Assembly (NCBI GenBank): GCA_025267735.1
Contig: CM046294.1
Location: 38,253,570 to 38,317,569 of the forward strand
Direction of reading: 5' to 3'
Source: Mactra quadrangularis
Taxonomy: Eukaryota > Mollusca > Bivalvia > Venerida > Mactridae
DNA: 64,000 nucleotides
Part shown: in pieces, positions 1 to 11,235 of the stretch
How positions within the stretch are numbered: position 1 is the stretch's first letter
Layout: each line of letters opens with the position of its first letter
Made by a program: the position numbers and the translations under genes
The notes under the pieces: model-generated
What the model was told of the DNA's origin: nothing
Seen by the model: only the letters and a program-made list of their open reading frames with translations
Databases searched by the model: none

Positions 1-952
1 TAAAGAGTTTTAAATGTTGTTCATTATAAATGGTTTTCTAATTAAAGTTCAGTTTCCAATCCTAGTAAGTGAAGTTAGAAAATTTGTATAAATTAAGCTT
101 ATCATATTTTTGTCGGATTTAAAAACAGATAAATACACACGGGTATGTAATCAATATTCAAAGAGATAAATAACCAAAAACCTACTGTGAAGAATTCCCT
201 TAAGATTTTCGATGCGTTTAGGAAAAATAATATATTATCTTATATGCTTAATCATGATAACTTCACTAAGTTTCATACAAATTGATAATACACAATGGTA
301 CGTAATCAATTATCAAAGAGATAAATAACCAAAGGCTACTGTTAAGATTTCCGATGCGTTTAGGAAAACACATAACTATTTTCTGATATGCTTAATCAAG
401 TTTCATACAAATTGCTATTAGGTCTTTCATGAACATGTTACATATAAATTGTAAGGGAGATTGGATCATGTGTGTAAAATCATTGAAATTATATCACATT
501 ATAATCATGTTTTTGTATTATCTAGTTGATTGATTGCTCACATGATTAGCCATACATTACATCAATTCATGGAAAACAAATGAGACTTTGCCGCGTTGGA
601 GCGACATACAATAACAATAACATAATGACACTGACTTAATTGTATTGAAACATCATAATGCTCTAACGCAAACCTAAATTAAAGCGTTTTTTTCTTAAAA
701 TTGTCGATGAATTGTTTACATTACGATCATGATAATATTTTTTTTTAAAAAGCTATACATTGGTTTTATTGAATGAACTATACTAAGCATCTCTAATTAC
801 AAGACCCAGAATTATAAGTCAATGTCCAAGCAAGTTTGGCTTCATGATATGGTGTCATGAGAGCTATTGTCTGTATAGAAAAAACATTTAAAACGATAAT
901 TTGCTACATATTCTTCATTGCAACCATTTAGACATTCAAGTGCTTCTACAAG

Positions 953-1110
953 AAATGTATTTATTATTGGCTGAATGTAAAGATGTTAATTGGAGCGTTT
1001 AGCACGTTTTTCACGTGCCATATTGTGTAGGTTTGAACGTATTGAGTTTTGAAAACTCATTCGAGCTTCGGACAGGACAAAGGAAACATCGTTAAATACT
1101 TTTATCGTAC
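953..1110 (+). repeat. Split direct repeat A1 (left end of the element)
   Basis: 158 bp identical to 5778-5935, at constant offset 4825. It starts with AAATGTATTT and ends TTATCGTAC. The first AA is shared with the flanking target, so the exact left end is ambiguous by two bases. Confidence 0.9.
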
Positions 1111-1189
1111 ATCGAATTTTAATTTGAGTATGGCTTCGTCTTAAACGCTTTGACTGATGTTAGTGCGAATCAAGAGTGTGTGGCTTTAA

Positions 1190-1989
1190 TCTAAAGAAAC
1201 ATGGACATGGGGGATAATATCTTTCCAATCAAAGAGACGAGATATTGTTAACCTGGATTTCGGACATTTGGTTGTGATTCGGGGGAGACGTAGCACGTGG
1301 TCAAGGTAAGCCCTCGGGGGATAATACAGATATTGTTGATACGTTTTGACTATTGAATATTTGTTTTGATTCTCAACTCAATGATTTAATGTGAGAATTC
1401 TCTTCGTTATGTTTCTTATAAATTTAAAGAAAATAATGGTTTTTTTTAATGAAAATACTGACGTTTAGATTATATAAATAAGTTTTCTAGTGTTGGCTTC
1501 ATTAACAACATTGCTACAGCTCTGAAACACAAACTTAACTACAGAAATAGACTTATTAAGGTTGACTTCTCCTCTCCCGGGGACTGGGCTACAGAGAGGG
1601 ACTATGAAAAGCCTTCACTCGACAGAGACAGTGAAGATGAGAAGAAAGTAAAAGCCATCGAAAACAATGCTTTGAAAGAGTGTTAATTATTCACAGTCTC
1701 CATTATCTCCTGTTTCACCTCATGATTTTGTTTCTATTTCATGCCCTAAACTATTCACTACGGATGCTACATGTATGTCCTTGGCAGACAGACATTTCTT
1801 GGGAGAAGTTCCTCAACAGTGGCTTATGGAGGAGCCATGTTAACAGAAACCTATCATACAACAGATCATCGAGATAAGCATCAGATGAACATATGTTTTC
1901 AATGTGGACGTCGTGGACATTTCAGACGAGAATGTCTCTGGTCCAATACGATCCAAAATGGTATCAACACCAGTATAATCAATATTTGA
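1190..1989 (+). pseudogene. Broken gag-like gene of the split-repeat element (CCHC zinc knuckle)
   Basis: Reading-frame fragments in order. An open stretch at 1190-1305 contains VVIRGRRSTW. A second at 1489-1686 contains LNYRNRLIKV and the acidic run SEDEKK, ending at a stop at 1684. A third, in another frame, runs from 1691 to 1843. The last is in the original frame at 1771-1989 and carries a canonical CX2CX4HX4C zinc knuckle (CFQCGRRGHFRREC, 1894-1935). CCHC knuckles bind nucleic acid in retroelement Gag proteins. The acidic/basic region before the knuckle resembles what I recall of gag proteins of animal DIRS-order elements, which is weaker evidence. CAAG|GTAAG at 1302-1310 and TTTTCTAG at 1483-1490 would splice fragments one and two in frame. 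Stops and frame changes make an intact product unlikely; a distant functional relative is expected elsewhere in the genome. Confidence 0.6.
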
Positions 1990-2165
1990 GTCACAGGAAA
2001 GGAACCAACCGACAGCGAAAATCAATGATGAGTATATTTTTTATATCTAGATTTAATCAAGATTTTGATTTTCTTTACTACCAGGAACAATCAAACATTT
2101 TCAAAAGTGTTATTTCTGGTGACTTTGTTAATGGCAGGTTAAAACGTAATATAGACTATTGGTAA

Positions 2166-2328
2166 AAGATAGGTGTTAATCTATATTTTTCAATAGTAAT
2201 GTTTCAGTTATTAAACTTTAAGTCATGAATAAAGAATAACTATTTAGATTATAAAAGTAACTAGTATTAGCAAAATATTTCTCTCCACAAACGTTGCAAT
2301 TATATGTGATAGTTAACTTTATGTAACC
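2166..2328. other. Short AT-rich link between gag remnant and minisatellite
   Basis: No coding signal or repeat recognised; it belongs to the interior of the split-repeat element. Confidence 0.5.
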
Positions 2329-3980
2329 GTCTGTATCTTTAACAAGCAAAGAAGTGTGCTTCACACTGGTTGAGATTATATGAGATACTAATATAAGAAG
2401 AGTGCTTCACACTTGTTGAGATTATATGAGATAAATTTATGGAATTTTTGTGACTGTCTGTATCTTGTACAGGCAAAGAAGTGTGCTTCACACTTGTTGA
2501 GATTATATGAGATAAATTTATGGAATTTTTGTGACTGTCTGTATCTTGTACAGGCAAAGAAGTGTGCTTCACACTTGTTGAGATTATATGAGATAAATTT
2601 ATGGAATTTTTGTGACTGTCTGTATCTTGTACAGGCAAAGAAGTGTGCTTCACACTTGTTGAGATAATAAAAAAAAAAAAAAAAAAAAAAATAAATGTGG
2701 CTGTCTGTATCTTGTACAGGCAAAGAAGTGTGCTTCACACTTGTTGAGATAATGAAAAAAAAAAAAAAAAAAAAAAAAAAATGTGGCTGTCTGTATCTTG
2801 TACAGGCAAAGAAGTGTGCTTCACACTTGTTGAGATAGTGAAAAAAAAAAATGTGGCTGTCTGTATCTTGTACAGGCAAAGAAGTGTGCTTCACACTTGT
2901 TGAAATTATTTGAGATGAATTTATTGATATTTTTGTGACTGTCTGTATCTTGTTCAAGCAAAGAAGTGTGCTTCACACTTGTTGAGATTATATGAGATGA
3001 ATTTATTGATATTTGTGTGACTGTCTGTATCTTGTACAGACAAAGAAGTGTGCTTCACACTTGTTAAAATTATATGAGATGAATTCATTGATATTTTTGT
3101 GACTGTCTGTATTTTGTACATGCAAAGAAGTGTGCTTCACTCTTGTTGAGATTATATGAGATACTATTTTTTGTGACTGTTTGAATCTTGTGCAGGCAAA
3201 TAAGTGTGCTTCACACTTGTTGAGATTATATGAAATTCATTTATTTATACATGTATGTTTGAAACTGTATGCATCTTATACAGGCAAAGAAGTGTGCTTC
3301 ACAATTGTTGTTTCATATGATATATTAATATTCTTTTTTATGACTGACTCTATCTTGTACAGGCAAATACGAAAGTATGTAAGTGTGCTTCACTCGTTGA
3401 GATTTTATGCGATAATAATATTTTTGAGACTGTCTTTATCTTGTTCAGGCATAGAAGTGTGCATCATACTTGTTGAGATTATATGAGATTCTTGTAATGA
3501 TATTTTTGAAAACGTCTGTATCTTGTACAGGCAAAGAAACGTGCTTCACACTTGATATAAAATGAGATACTAATATTTTTGTGACTGTCTTTTTTATGTT
3601 CAGGCAAAGAAGTGTTCTTCACACTTGTTGAGATTATATAAAAGTAAATGTATTGATAGTTTTGTGACTGTATCCAGTTCAAGCAAAGAAGTGTGCTTTA
3701 CACTTGTTTAGGTTATTAGATACTAATAAAGAAGTGCTTCACACTTTTTGAGATTATGGGAGACAAAAAATCTGTGTGTATCTTGTACAGGCAACGAAAT
3801 ATGTTTCACATTTTTTTTTTAGATAATTTGAGATATTGATGTTTTTTGTAACTGTTTGTATCTTGTTCAGGAAAAGGAATTTACACTTGTAGACATTATA
3901 TTGGAATCTAAAATGTTTTTGTTGCAGTTTTTTGTCTGGTATTGGCAAAGAAGTGTACTTCACACTTGTTGAGGATAATT
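2329..3980 (+). repeat. Minisatellite array, about 81 bp unit, about 22 units
   Basis: Each unit carries CTGTCTGTATCTTGTACAGG followed by GCAAAGAAGTGTGCTTCACACTTGTTGAG as adjoining parts, then a variable AT-rich tail. AAGTGTG-CTT-CACACTT inside the unit is a perfect small inverted repeat. The left units (2451, 2532, 2613) are spaced at exactly 81 bp and are almost identical. Units from about 3180 rightwards are diverged and of uneven length. Three units at 2668-2850 have their AT tail replaced by poly-A runs of about 23, 24 and 11. Because 81 is a multiple of three, long spurious reading frames run through the array on both strands. The array lies wholly inside the split-repeat element and takes up about 30% of it. 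Confidence 0.93.
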
Positions 3981-5666
3981 GTCGATAATTTTTAGATTTT
4001 GAAATTGAACTCTTTATCTACTAATCAGATTTTGCATTTTAATGTTGAACATTTATGAAATACGGAAACTAAATATGGTTTCTAAATAAGTTTGAATGAC
4101 GCTATGTTCTTGGCAATTTGTTTTCTAAGTTTCGCTTGAATTTTAAGATACATTTAAGTAGTTAGAATTAAAGAGAAGACCTCTATTTGTTCTCAGGATT
4201 AACATATAAAGTTTTTCACTGCCTCTAACAGAATTGACCAGGGGTCCTAATCGTCAAAAGCCTTATCACCGTATTTCGTCGTTAATCCTACTGTATTGTA
4301 TTGTTTTAAAAAAAACGTAAGAATTTTGATGATTTAGGCTGCCTAGATGTGTTAATGTGAATTCGTAATCATACGTAAAACAGAAACGGTAACTTGTCCA
4401 TTTAGATATTAACATTATAATTTATTGTCTGCCAAATTCTTTATAGTACTACTGAATATATATTTTGAAATATACATTTTTAAGAACATTATTAGAAGCT
4501 ATGGCTGTTGTTAAAAGCGGTATTAATAATGGATATCCAATCTGATATCCGATATCGCTAAAGATGAGTATGTGATACATGTACAATCAATTGAAGTTTT
4601 AAGGTCTATATCTTTGCATCTCGAAATTTAAATGCGATAACTTTTTAAGACATGCAGTTTTATGCAATAATACGTTTTCCTGGATAAATGGACATATAAT
4701 TAGATATTTTTGTTATATTTTATATTTCTTTTCAAAGCAATCGTCTATTTGAACGCAGACTGAAGTCTACGCTCTTATATGGAATGAGTTTTGAATTTGT
4801 CTGAGCACGCGGAACAATTTGGGTATCATTGCCATGGCACATATATTCATGAGGGCCACCATGAAACATATTAGGCTAAAACGTGTACTTTTCTGTGATC
4901 ATCTAGACAGTGAGTTCTAGTTAGTGAATTTTGATGATTTATTATACAATGTATCTGGTGTGTTTTTGTAAATATATCATTTATGTGCTTAAGCATTTGT
5001 TTTATACTAAGAATGAATTTCTTGAATAAAATTGTTAAATATCTTCTCCCTAAACTGTGATTTAGATGTAAGTATTATCACACGTGAGTTTATTTTGTAC
5101 AAAAAGGTTCGTTATCATCAAGTCATAGAATATTTGGGACGGTCTAAACCATTGACGCTTAAATGACACACGAAGGAGGATTATCAGACCATGCCTTGAT
5201 AATTATACATTATATATTTTAGTGCATAGTTTATACGATATTGCTAAGTAGCTTTAATTGAATAGTAACCAAAAAAGTAATATTTTTAAACAGTTTATAA
5301 AAAGAAATTAATACTGAAAATGAAATATTTTTGTTAACTTTGCCTCTCAAACAGAGACGTTTTACACGTTTTGAATTATATTTCAATTTATGACACAAAG
5401 CTATAGAATTATTGGGCTCTTCTTTGCCGCATATATCATTATTTTTTCTTTAGATGTATATACACATAAAGCAACCACTATTCGGCTGTATGTGACGCTT
5501 TGTATCAATCTTTCTTGAGGTCTTGGATCATTTATTGTCAGGAACGCTTGTCTCAAATGTGCTCTTTGTTGCTTTCCATCAATTGTTTCTTGCATATTAC
5601 CAGACTATTGAAAAGTGAGGGTGGACTAATACTTGAATATATACCCGTTCTTTTTGGGTCGAGGAT
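3981..5666. other. Interior of the element, no gene recognised
   Basis: About 1.7 kb of AT-rich sequence between the minisatellite and B1. No reverse transcriptase, RNase H or tyrosine recombinase motif was recognised in any frame. The longest open frame (64 codons, minus strand, 5401-5595) has no family features that I recognise. Confidence 0.55.
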
Positions 5667-5779
5667 ATAAAACGTACCTGTCCGGGCATACCTATTTATG
5701 AGTTTGTTATTTTCTTGAAATGATAATAGAAAATAAATAATTTATGTTTGGCCTGAAAGGCTTTGAAGAGAAAACATAA
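5667..5779 (+). repeat. Split direct repeat B1
   Basis: 113 bp identical to 6386-6498 (offset 719). It begins ATAAAACGTACCTG and ends AAAACATAA, running straight into A2 and sharing AA with it. This internal B-A junction is what a circular intermediate of the element would contain. Confidence 0.9.
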
Positions 5780-5935
5780 ATGTATTTATTATTGGCTGAA
5801 TGTAAAGATGTTAATTGGAGCGTTTAGCACGTTTTTCACGTGCCATATTGTGTAGGTTTGAACGTATTGAGTTTTGAAAACTCATTCGAGCTTCGGACAG
5901 GACAAAGGAAACATCGTTAAATACTTTTATCGTAC
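5778..5935 (+). repeat. Split direct repeat A2
   Basis: Identical over 158 bp to A1 at 953-1110. It directly follows B1, giving the B1-A2 arrangement diagnostic of PAT/Ngaro-type elements. Confidence 0.9.
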
Positions 5936-6385
5936 TACCCACCCTCCCACCCTCTTCCTTTTTAGTTGTATCTGAAATGTCTTTGAAATTAAGTAATCGT
6001 GTTTTATATCTTTTGCAGATTTGACTTTTTGTATAGTCACGTGAAAATGGATGAGTTATATACTTATGATTTTGATTTTGTGAGAGGGATCCACCCTCTC
6101 TCTCTTTCTTTCAGTATCATATATTTAGAAATGAAATTATCATGTTCTTTATCTTTTGCAGATATGACTTTTTGTACAGTCATTTTAATGCTTAAGTGAA
6201 ATTGGTATGATTGTGTTTTCATGAAAGGGAATAGTGGTTCTGGACACTTTTTTACGGAGAAATTGATCTCCACACTAAATGTAATAGGACATTGATGCCG
6301 ATGTTATAGCGGCAATAGTTTTTTCAGGAGCCATTGTTCAAGTGCGAAAGTGCTATTTGAATTAAATGTATCAGAATTGAATGAA
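5936..6385. other. Spacer between A2 and B2 with a short internal repeat
   Basis: 450 bp without a recognised gene. It contains a short imperfect duplication: ATCTTTTGCAGAT-TGACTTTTTGTA at about 6008-6036 and a close relative at about 6149-6176. Both copies look like 3' splice sites (pyrimidine-rich then GCAG). Whether they are used is unknown. Confidence 0.55.
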
Positions 6386-6498
6386 ATAAAACGTACCTGT
6401 CCGGGCATACCTATTTATGAGTTTGTTATTTTCTTGAAATGATAATAGAAAATAAATAATTTATGTTTGGCCTGAAAGGCTTTGAAGAGAAAACATAA
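6386..6498 (+). repeat. Split direct repeat B2 (right end of the element)
   Basis: Identical to B1. The sequence after it (from 6499, GTATTTGTTCATGCC) rejoins the duplicated segment and matches 26925 onwards, which fixes the right boundary of the insertion. Confidence 0.9.
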
Positions 6499-7291
6499 CA
6501 GTGTATTTGTTCATGCCATGTTTGCTCTTTTTTATTGAATTACAAATGATATACTAAAAAGCTATATATATAGATAACTCTCTGTATGTAATTAATTAGG
6601 AACATGACATAGATAACGTTCACAATGTGTTTAGATATAGATATGAGAAACATTTATACAAACAAACTTGAACTTAAACAAATATTTCAAATACTTTCAT
6701 ATTTATCTAATAACAACCTGTTTAGTATTATTTACCTTGTAGACAGCAAAGATTTAGTATCAATATATGTTGATCTTGATATATCGTTCAAAGTTTAGAA
6801 TGTTAATAATTTTGATTATGTTTTCATTGATTTAAAAATCGAATATAAAATGCATCATTTAGTCTTGACATATTGTTTCAAATTTAGAAAGTAAACAATT
6901 AGTATTATGCTTTCCTTGCTTTTACAACTAAATATAAAATAAATAATTAGATTTTGACGTATGGTTCAAAGTTAACAAAGTTAGTTATTATCATTATGCT
7001 TTTCTTTTTTTACAATTAAATATAAAATGCAGCAACATATGAAACATGTTAAACAAAAAAGCATTCTTCAAACAATCCTAATATCTTCAGTTTTATTAGA
7101 ACTGATCGGTTCGCTCTGTAAATTAACTGTTTCATCTTTGATTGTTTTGATATGATAAATAAATTTGAGATAAATTATAGCCAAGTGTCAATCAAAATGT
7201 GCTTTCATTTATGATTAACCGTTATTTAAATGTCGACTTAATGTTTAATTAAGTAAATATTTTAAAGTTATAATAACTGTTAAAATCACAA

Positions 7292-7565
7292 CCTGGACCG
7301 GTGGCGCAGTTGGTGGCGCGCTGAGAATGGAATCTCGTGTCCCGAATGGAGTACGAGTTTGAATCCCAAACGTGGAGGTTATACCCTTCAATGATAATTT
7401 GACAATAATGTCATTTTTCCTCCATTAAGATACATGATGAAGTTTCCGACCTTGTGTAAGGGTAGGTGATTACTGGTTATGAACAAGGGTCCAGAAAAGC
7501 TAGATTAGGTGCGCTGTGTGCCTTAAAATGACTCAAATTGTGTTGACACGACGTTAAACCCAATA
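7292..7565 (+). mobile_element. tRNA-derived SINE (copy in duplication 1)
   Basis: Pol III promoter boxes are visible: A box TGGCGCAGTTGG and a slightly decayed B box GAGTTTGAATCCC. A non-tRNA body and a 3' end GACGTTAAACCCAATAAAA follow. It is flanked by a 10 bp target-site duplication AAAATCACAA at 7282-7291 and 7566-7575. The same insertion is present in copy 2, so it predates the duplication. It is not a tRNA gene because the cloverleaf is degraded and a body follows. Confidence 0.88.
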
Positions 7566-8674
7566 AAAATCACAAAATCACTGTACGCATGTTATGTTCC
7601 TTATTCAAAGATTTTGATAAATTATTTATACTTAGTAATTGATTAATTGTGTTTTATTCAATTATAGTATCGAAAACGTTTGTGATTTGCCTTGTTTTTC
7701 TACAATGACATATTCTTGTTTGTTTATCTCTCATTGTAAAACCTATAAACTGATAAGTATGCTGAATTAGCCTTGATTCAATTCATATAGTATTTAATAG
7801 ACAATCGTTAAGTTGGTTTATATATTTTTGTTTCCGGATTTGTATCAATCGTACATTCTATATATCATTATTATTCAGGACAACATAAATATCATTTACA
7901 AAATGTCCAATTTAAACTCAGATACATAACAAGGCATAAGCAAGGGTATAAAAGCACAAAAGTATATGTATATTCATCACGAAATAAATATAGAATAACA
8001 AAACAAACGAAAGGAGATCATTGCAATATTACAAAATATATACATGATGGGATGTGCACACATATATGTACATACTAATTGCTCTCCTGATAAATATTAT
8101 AACACAGTGTGTCCCGACAAACATAGTACGTTTCATAGAGCGCTAATAACATAAGGTGTGTCATGTGTTCATTATGCAAGTATTCAAGAAATCAACAAGT
8201 TTGTCTTATGGAAACTCTGCGTTAATAGTATAGGAAATCAGGAGTTTCCCAATTACAGATTATCTATGATTAAAACACCATAGAAAACACACAACCTATA
8301 TTGAAATATTAAAATTGTTATATGACAATTTTAACTCTGATTTTGTTTCTGTTTAACACAATAAATATAAATAAGTCTAAATACACAAAACAAACTTGCT
8401 TTGTATCTTGATGATAACAATGATATAACTATCTTCAGTATCAAAATGTTCCATCGAAAAATCATAATAATATAATATAAACTATTATAGCTTAAAATGT
8501 AATAGAAATGAATAAAGCTTTTAAGTTCCAGGAACGCAGTTTTGTGTTTTCAAGTAAACTTCATCTTAAGGCCATGTGTATTTTGATTTTCACAAATCCA
8601 TAATATTAGAATGTCTTTTAGAAAATGCAAAAAATCAGTATGCCTAACTTAAAGTCTTATAAAGTACTATATCG

Positions 8675-9118
8675 ACAAATAGCATTGTTTCTACAATATT
8701 AATTGTAGCCTTTACCAATCCATTAATTGGTAGATTAGTTCAATGAGTATGTAAGCACTGATTTATTACTTGCGTGTACTAAGCATGCGCACTTATGACT
8801 TATTAATTGCGTGCATGTAGCATGTACATGTATATTAATGGTACATAAAGATGCTTTGTCATTGGAAAGCTTATTAGTGTCCTTATATTATAATCATATG
8901 GCAACATTATAATTGTGACAGCATGGCTGCATGTAATCAAATACATGTTTTTTGCTATTTTATGATCATTGACACCAGTACTTGTTTCGACAGGAAATTA
9001 ATCACACAATTAAAATACTATGTCATAAAATACAAAATGTGTTTTAGAAAAAGAACCAAGTTGTAGAAATTGACACTTTATACCATGCACACAATGGTGC
9101 TTGATGCTTGCCTTAATT
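8675..9118. other. About 440 bp present only in duplication copy 1
   Basis: Copy 2 passes directly from the equivalent of about 8674 to that of about 9119 (near 29790). No terminal inverted repeats or target duplication were clear, so insertion here or deletion in copy 2 cannot be distinguished. No gene was seen. Confidence 0.5.
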
Positions 9119-9783
9119 GTCCTTAGGTACAGTCTTGTAATCTGCAGACTTGTCTGCCTTTGTTTAATGTACCCAAAATGTCATCTTGTGTTGGCAAAAC
9201 TTCTTAATTAACAAATACATAAAGGAAGGTTACTTGAGTTAGATTGGAGATTTGCATTGTGATTGAATTGTTGTAATCAGTTTTGCTTTGGTGTGTTCCA
9301 TTTGTATATATACTACAGTGAAGAAGATTATGTAGTATCACTGTAACTATTGAACAAACAATTGACCACAGTATCATTTGTGACTATTTCACTATTATAC
9401 AAAGAACACGAAAACACTTCAATAGTAAGAATAATGGTTAATATGAGCAGACTTAATGTTTATAATTTTATATAGAAACATATGTTTTGTGTATACGGGG
9501 ATTTATCAGATTTAGTTGATGATGTATGAATGTATAAAAAGGTTCCATTACAAAGTAAAAACAAAACGAAAGAGGATTATTAAACATGCCTCTCTTGGCT
9601 ATGTAAATGTCATATTTTCTAATCATAAATGACAAATAATAATACAATTTGAACCTTGTCAAGTTCATAATTCCATGTATTTTCAGAACAATCTGTGTCA
9701 ACGGACAGAACGGTTAACACGCTAGTTAGAATCCACTAGTTGTGGATAAAAATTTATAACGTTCACACAAACACATAACAATT

Positions 9784-10021
9784 CGGAGATAAATGACGTC
9801 ATCTTGCATGAAACTGACCTCACGTTATAATTTGTGTAAATACTTCTAACAAAACACAAAAGTAATAATGAGAAAAAAACAGAATATTCGTCAACGTTGG
9901 TGTAGGATGTTTTATTTCTTCTCGTGAACTCTGAAAATGTTATGACGCCACTTGTGAAAATATGTTTTATTAAACAACTAGTTGAAATAGAAATCGATTT
10001 TACCCCCAAATTGACGAATAT
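9784..10021 (+). mobile_element. Hairpin MITE-like element, family 1
   Basis: About 240 bp related to 30444-30685 (the same insertion, duplicated) and to 55691-55948 on the other strand. Shared landmarks are GGAGATAAATGACGTCA, then ACGTTATAATTTGTGTAAA, then an imperfect inverted repeat beginning with ATATTCG-C-A and ending with its complement. No coding capacity. The superfamily is not identified. Confidence 0.75.
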
Positions 10022-11235
10022 CATCTATTTATTCCAGTTAACTGGTCATCTTAATTTAGTTATTTAGGGAAATTGTATCATTAATTAACGTCGTCCATTA
10101 CAAGATAATTATACTCTAAATGTTATAATAACTATTGAATTCTTAATGGCAGTTTTGAAATTGAAAATCATTTTTTCTCGAATATTTCCTTTATGTATTT
10201 TACATGTAGATAATTACAATATGACAATCAAATTTCACTAAAATCAGTCGCCTACATTAACAAGGGACAAAAATAATTCCAACGGAAAAGCCTTTCTTAT
10301 TATTGATGGTGATTGCTATAACATTAACAACATGAAAAGAACGATCTCACATTTCTTGGCAATGCCAGACAGGCTAATAAATCATAGGACAACATTGCAT
10401 GTTAACATTCCATTGAAGGAGAATAGTCCATTTGCTTTTGATGTCGTTGTAGTCCTAGAAAATAGCTTTGTATCATCCTTCTTGGTAGATAAAATCAGGT
10501 TCCAATTGGTTCAATGTACTAGAAAGTGCAAATATATTTGTATCACTTTCCGTAAAACGTCTATGCAAATACAAGTCAAAACTGTGGACACATTGCTGTC
10601 TCTTGTCAAATATGTACATATCTGTTCATTTCCATTGTGTTCATAAACGTGTGCATATGAATACATTGTGTATATTATGACGTGTATCTAATTTCCAAGA
10701 AACAGAGTACAATGTTAGTAGTTTGAGATCACAATCATATGTAAATATCCTAAAGTTATGGCAAATAATAATAATAAATGTAGTCAAACATATTTACGCA
10801 TTTACTAAAATTTAATTTAACCAATTATGCAACATTACAACACTCAATTTATCTAGAGTTTAATTACATTTGGTAACAATTGCAATATGACTTAACATAT
10901 ATTAAAATTGCAAAGAACAAGTCATATACTTCAAGCTTCAAAAATCACTCAGACTCGTCGGGTAAATAACACATATTGTTAAATACAAAATTGTAATGCC
11001 ATACACATTATTTATTTTTTACTATGAACTCATGCCCAAGCGCAAGAAATGAGATCAATAAGATAATGGCTGCAATGGATGTATGTCTCATTGGTCATAT
11101 CAAAAATGAGTTTTGTATAATATAAATACATTCTGAAGACAATATGTGACACGTTACATCTGCGTTGAATGTTCTGTTTTTTTTTCGATGTAATTTTCCA
11201 TTAATGTAGGTCAGTCAATTTACTAACCTAACCTA

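Larger units (their letters stand above)
953..6498 (+). mobile_element. Non-autonomous split-direct-repeat (PAT/Ngaro-type, DIRS order) retroelement
   Basis: A 5546 bp insertion into copy 1 of the duplication. The uninterrupted target is visible in copy 2 at about 26924. Its repeats are A1 (953-1110), B1 (5667-5779), A2 (5778-5935) and B2 (6386-6498), in the order A1-interior-B1A2-spacer-B2. A1 equals A2 and B1 equals B2 base for base. Known for the DIRS order: PAT/Ngaro elements carry such split repeats, the B-A junction matches the junction of a circular DNA intermediate, and tyrosine recombinase integrates it without a target-site duplication. All of this fits here: flanks and internal junction share only AA, and no target duplication is seen. 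The interior holds a damaged gag with a CCHC knuckle and a minisatellite, with no reverse transcriptase, RNase H or recombinase seen. Hence probably non-autonomous. An LTR element is less likely because the repeats are not terminal pairs. Confidence 0.8.

Noticed and set aside
2339..2957. Long open frames of 84-189 codons on both strands
   Set aside because: They arise because the 81 bp minisatellite unit is a multiple of three and lacks stops in some frames; the products are mere repeats of the unit.
2329..3980. CRISPR-like repeat-spacer pattern
   Set aside because: The spacers are variants of one sequence, units are about 81 bp and partly degenerate, and the host is an animal; this is a minisatellite.
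5401..5595. Candidate recombinase fragment of the split-repeat element on the minus strand
   Set aside because: Only 64 codons, with no R...HxxR...Y arrangement typical of tyrosine recombinases.
953..5935. Reading A1 and A2 as the LTRs of an LTR retrotransposon
   Set aside because: A second identical pair (B1, B2) is interleaved with them and the outer boundary from the empty site is at the end of B2, not A2. There is no TG...CA terminus and no target duplication.
7292..7365. A tRNA gene
   Set aside because: A and B boxes are present but the arms do not pair properly, and a body, A-rich tail and target duplication show a SINE.
10332..10646. 104-codon plus-strand frame and its antisense partner at 30972-31205
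   Set aside because: The frame is broken in the duplicate copy and neither translation resembles a known domain.
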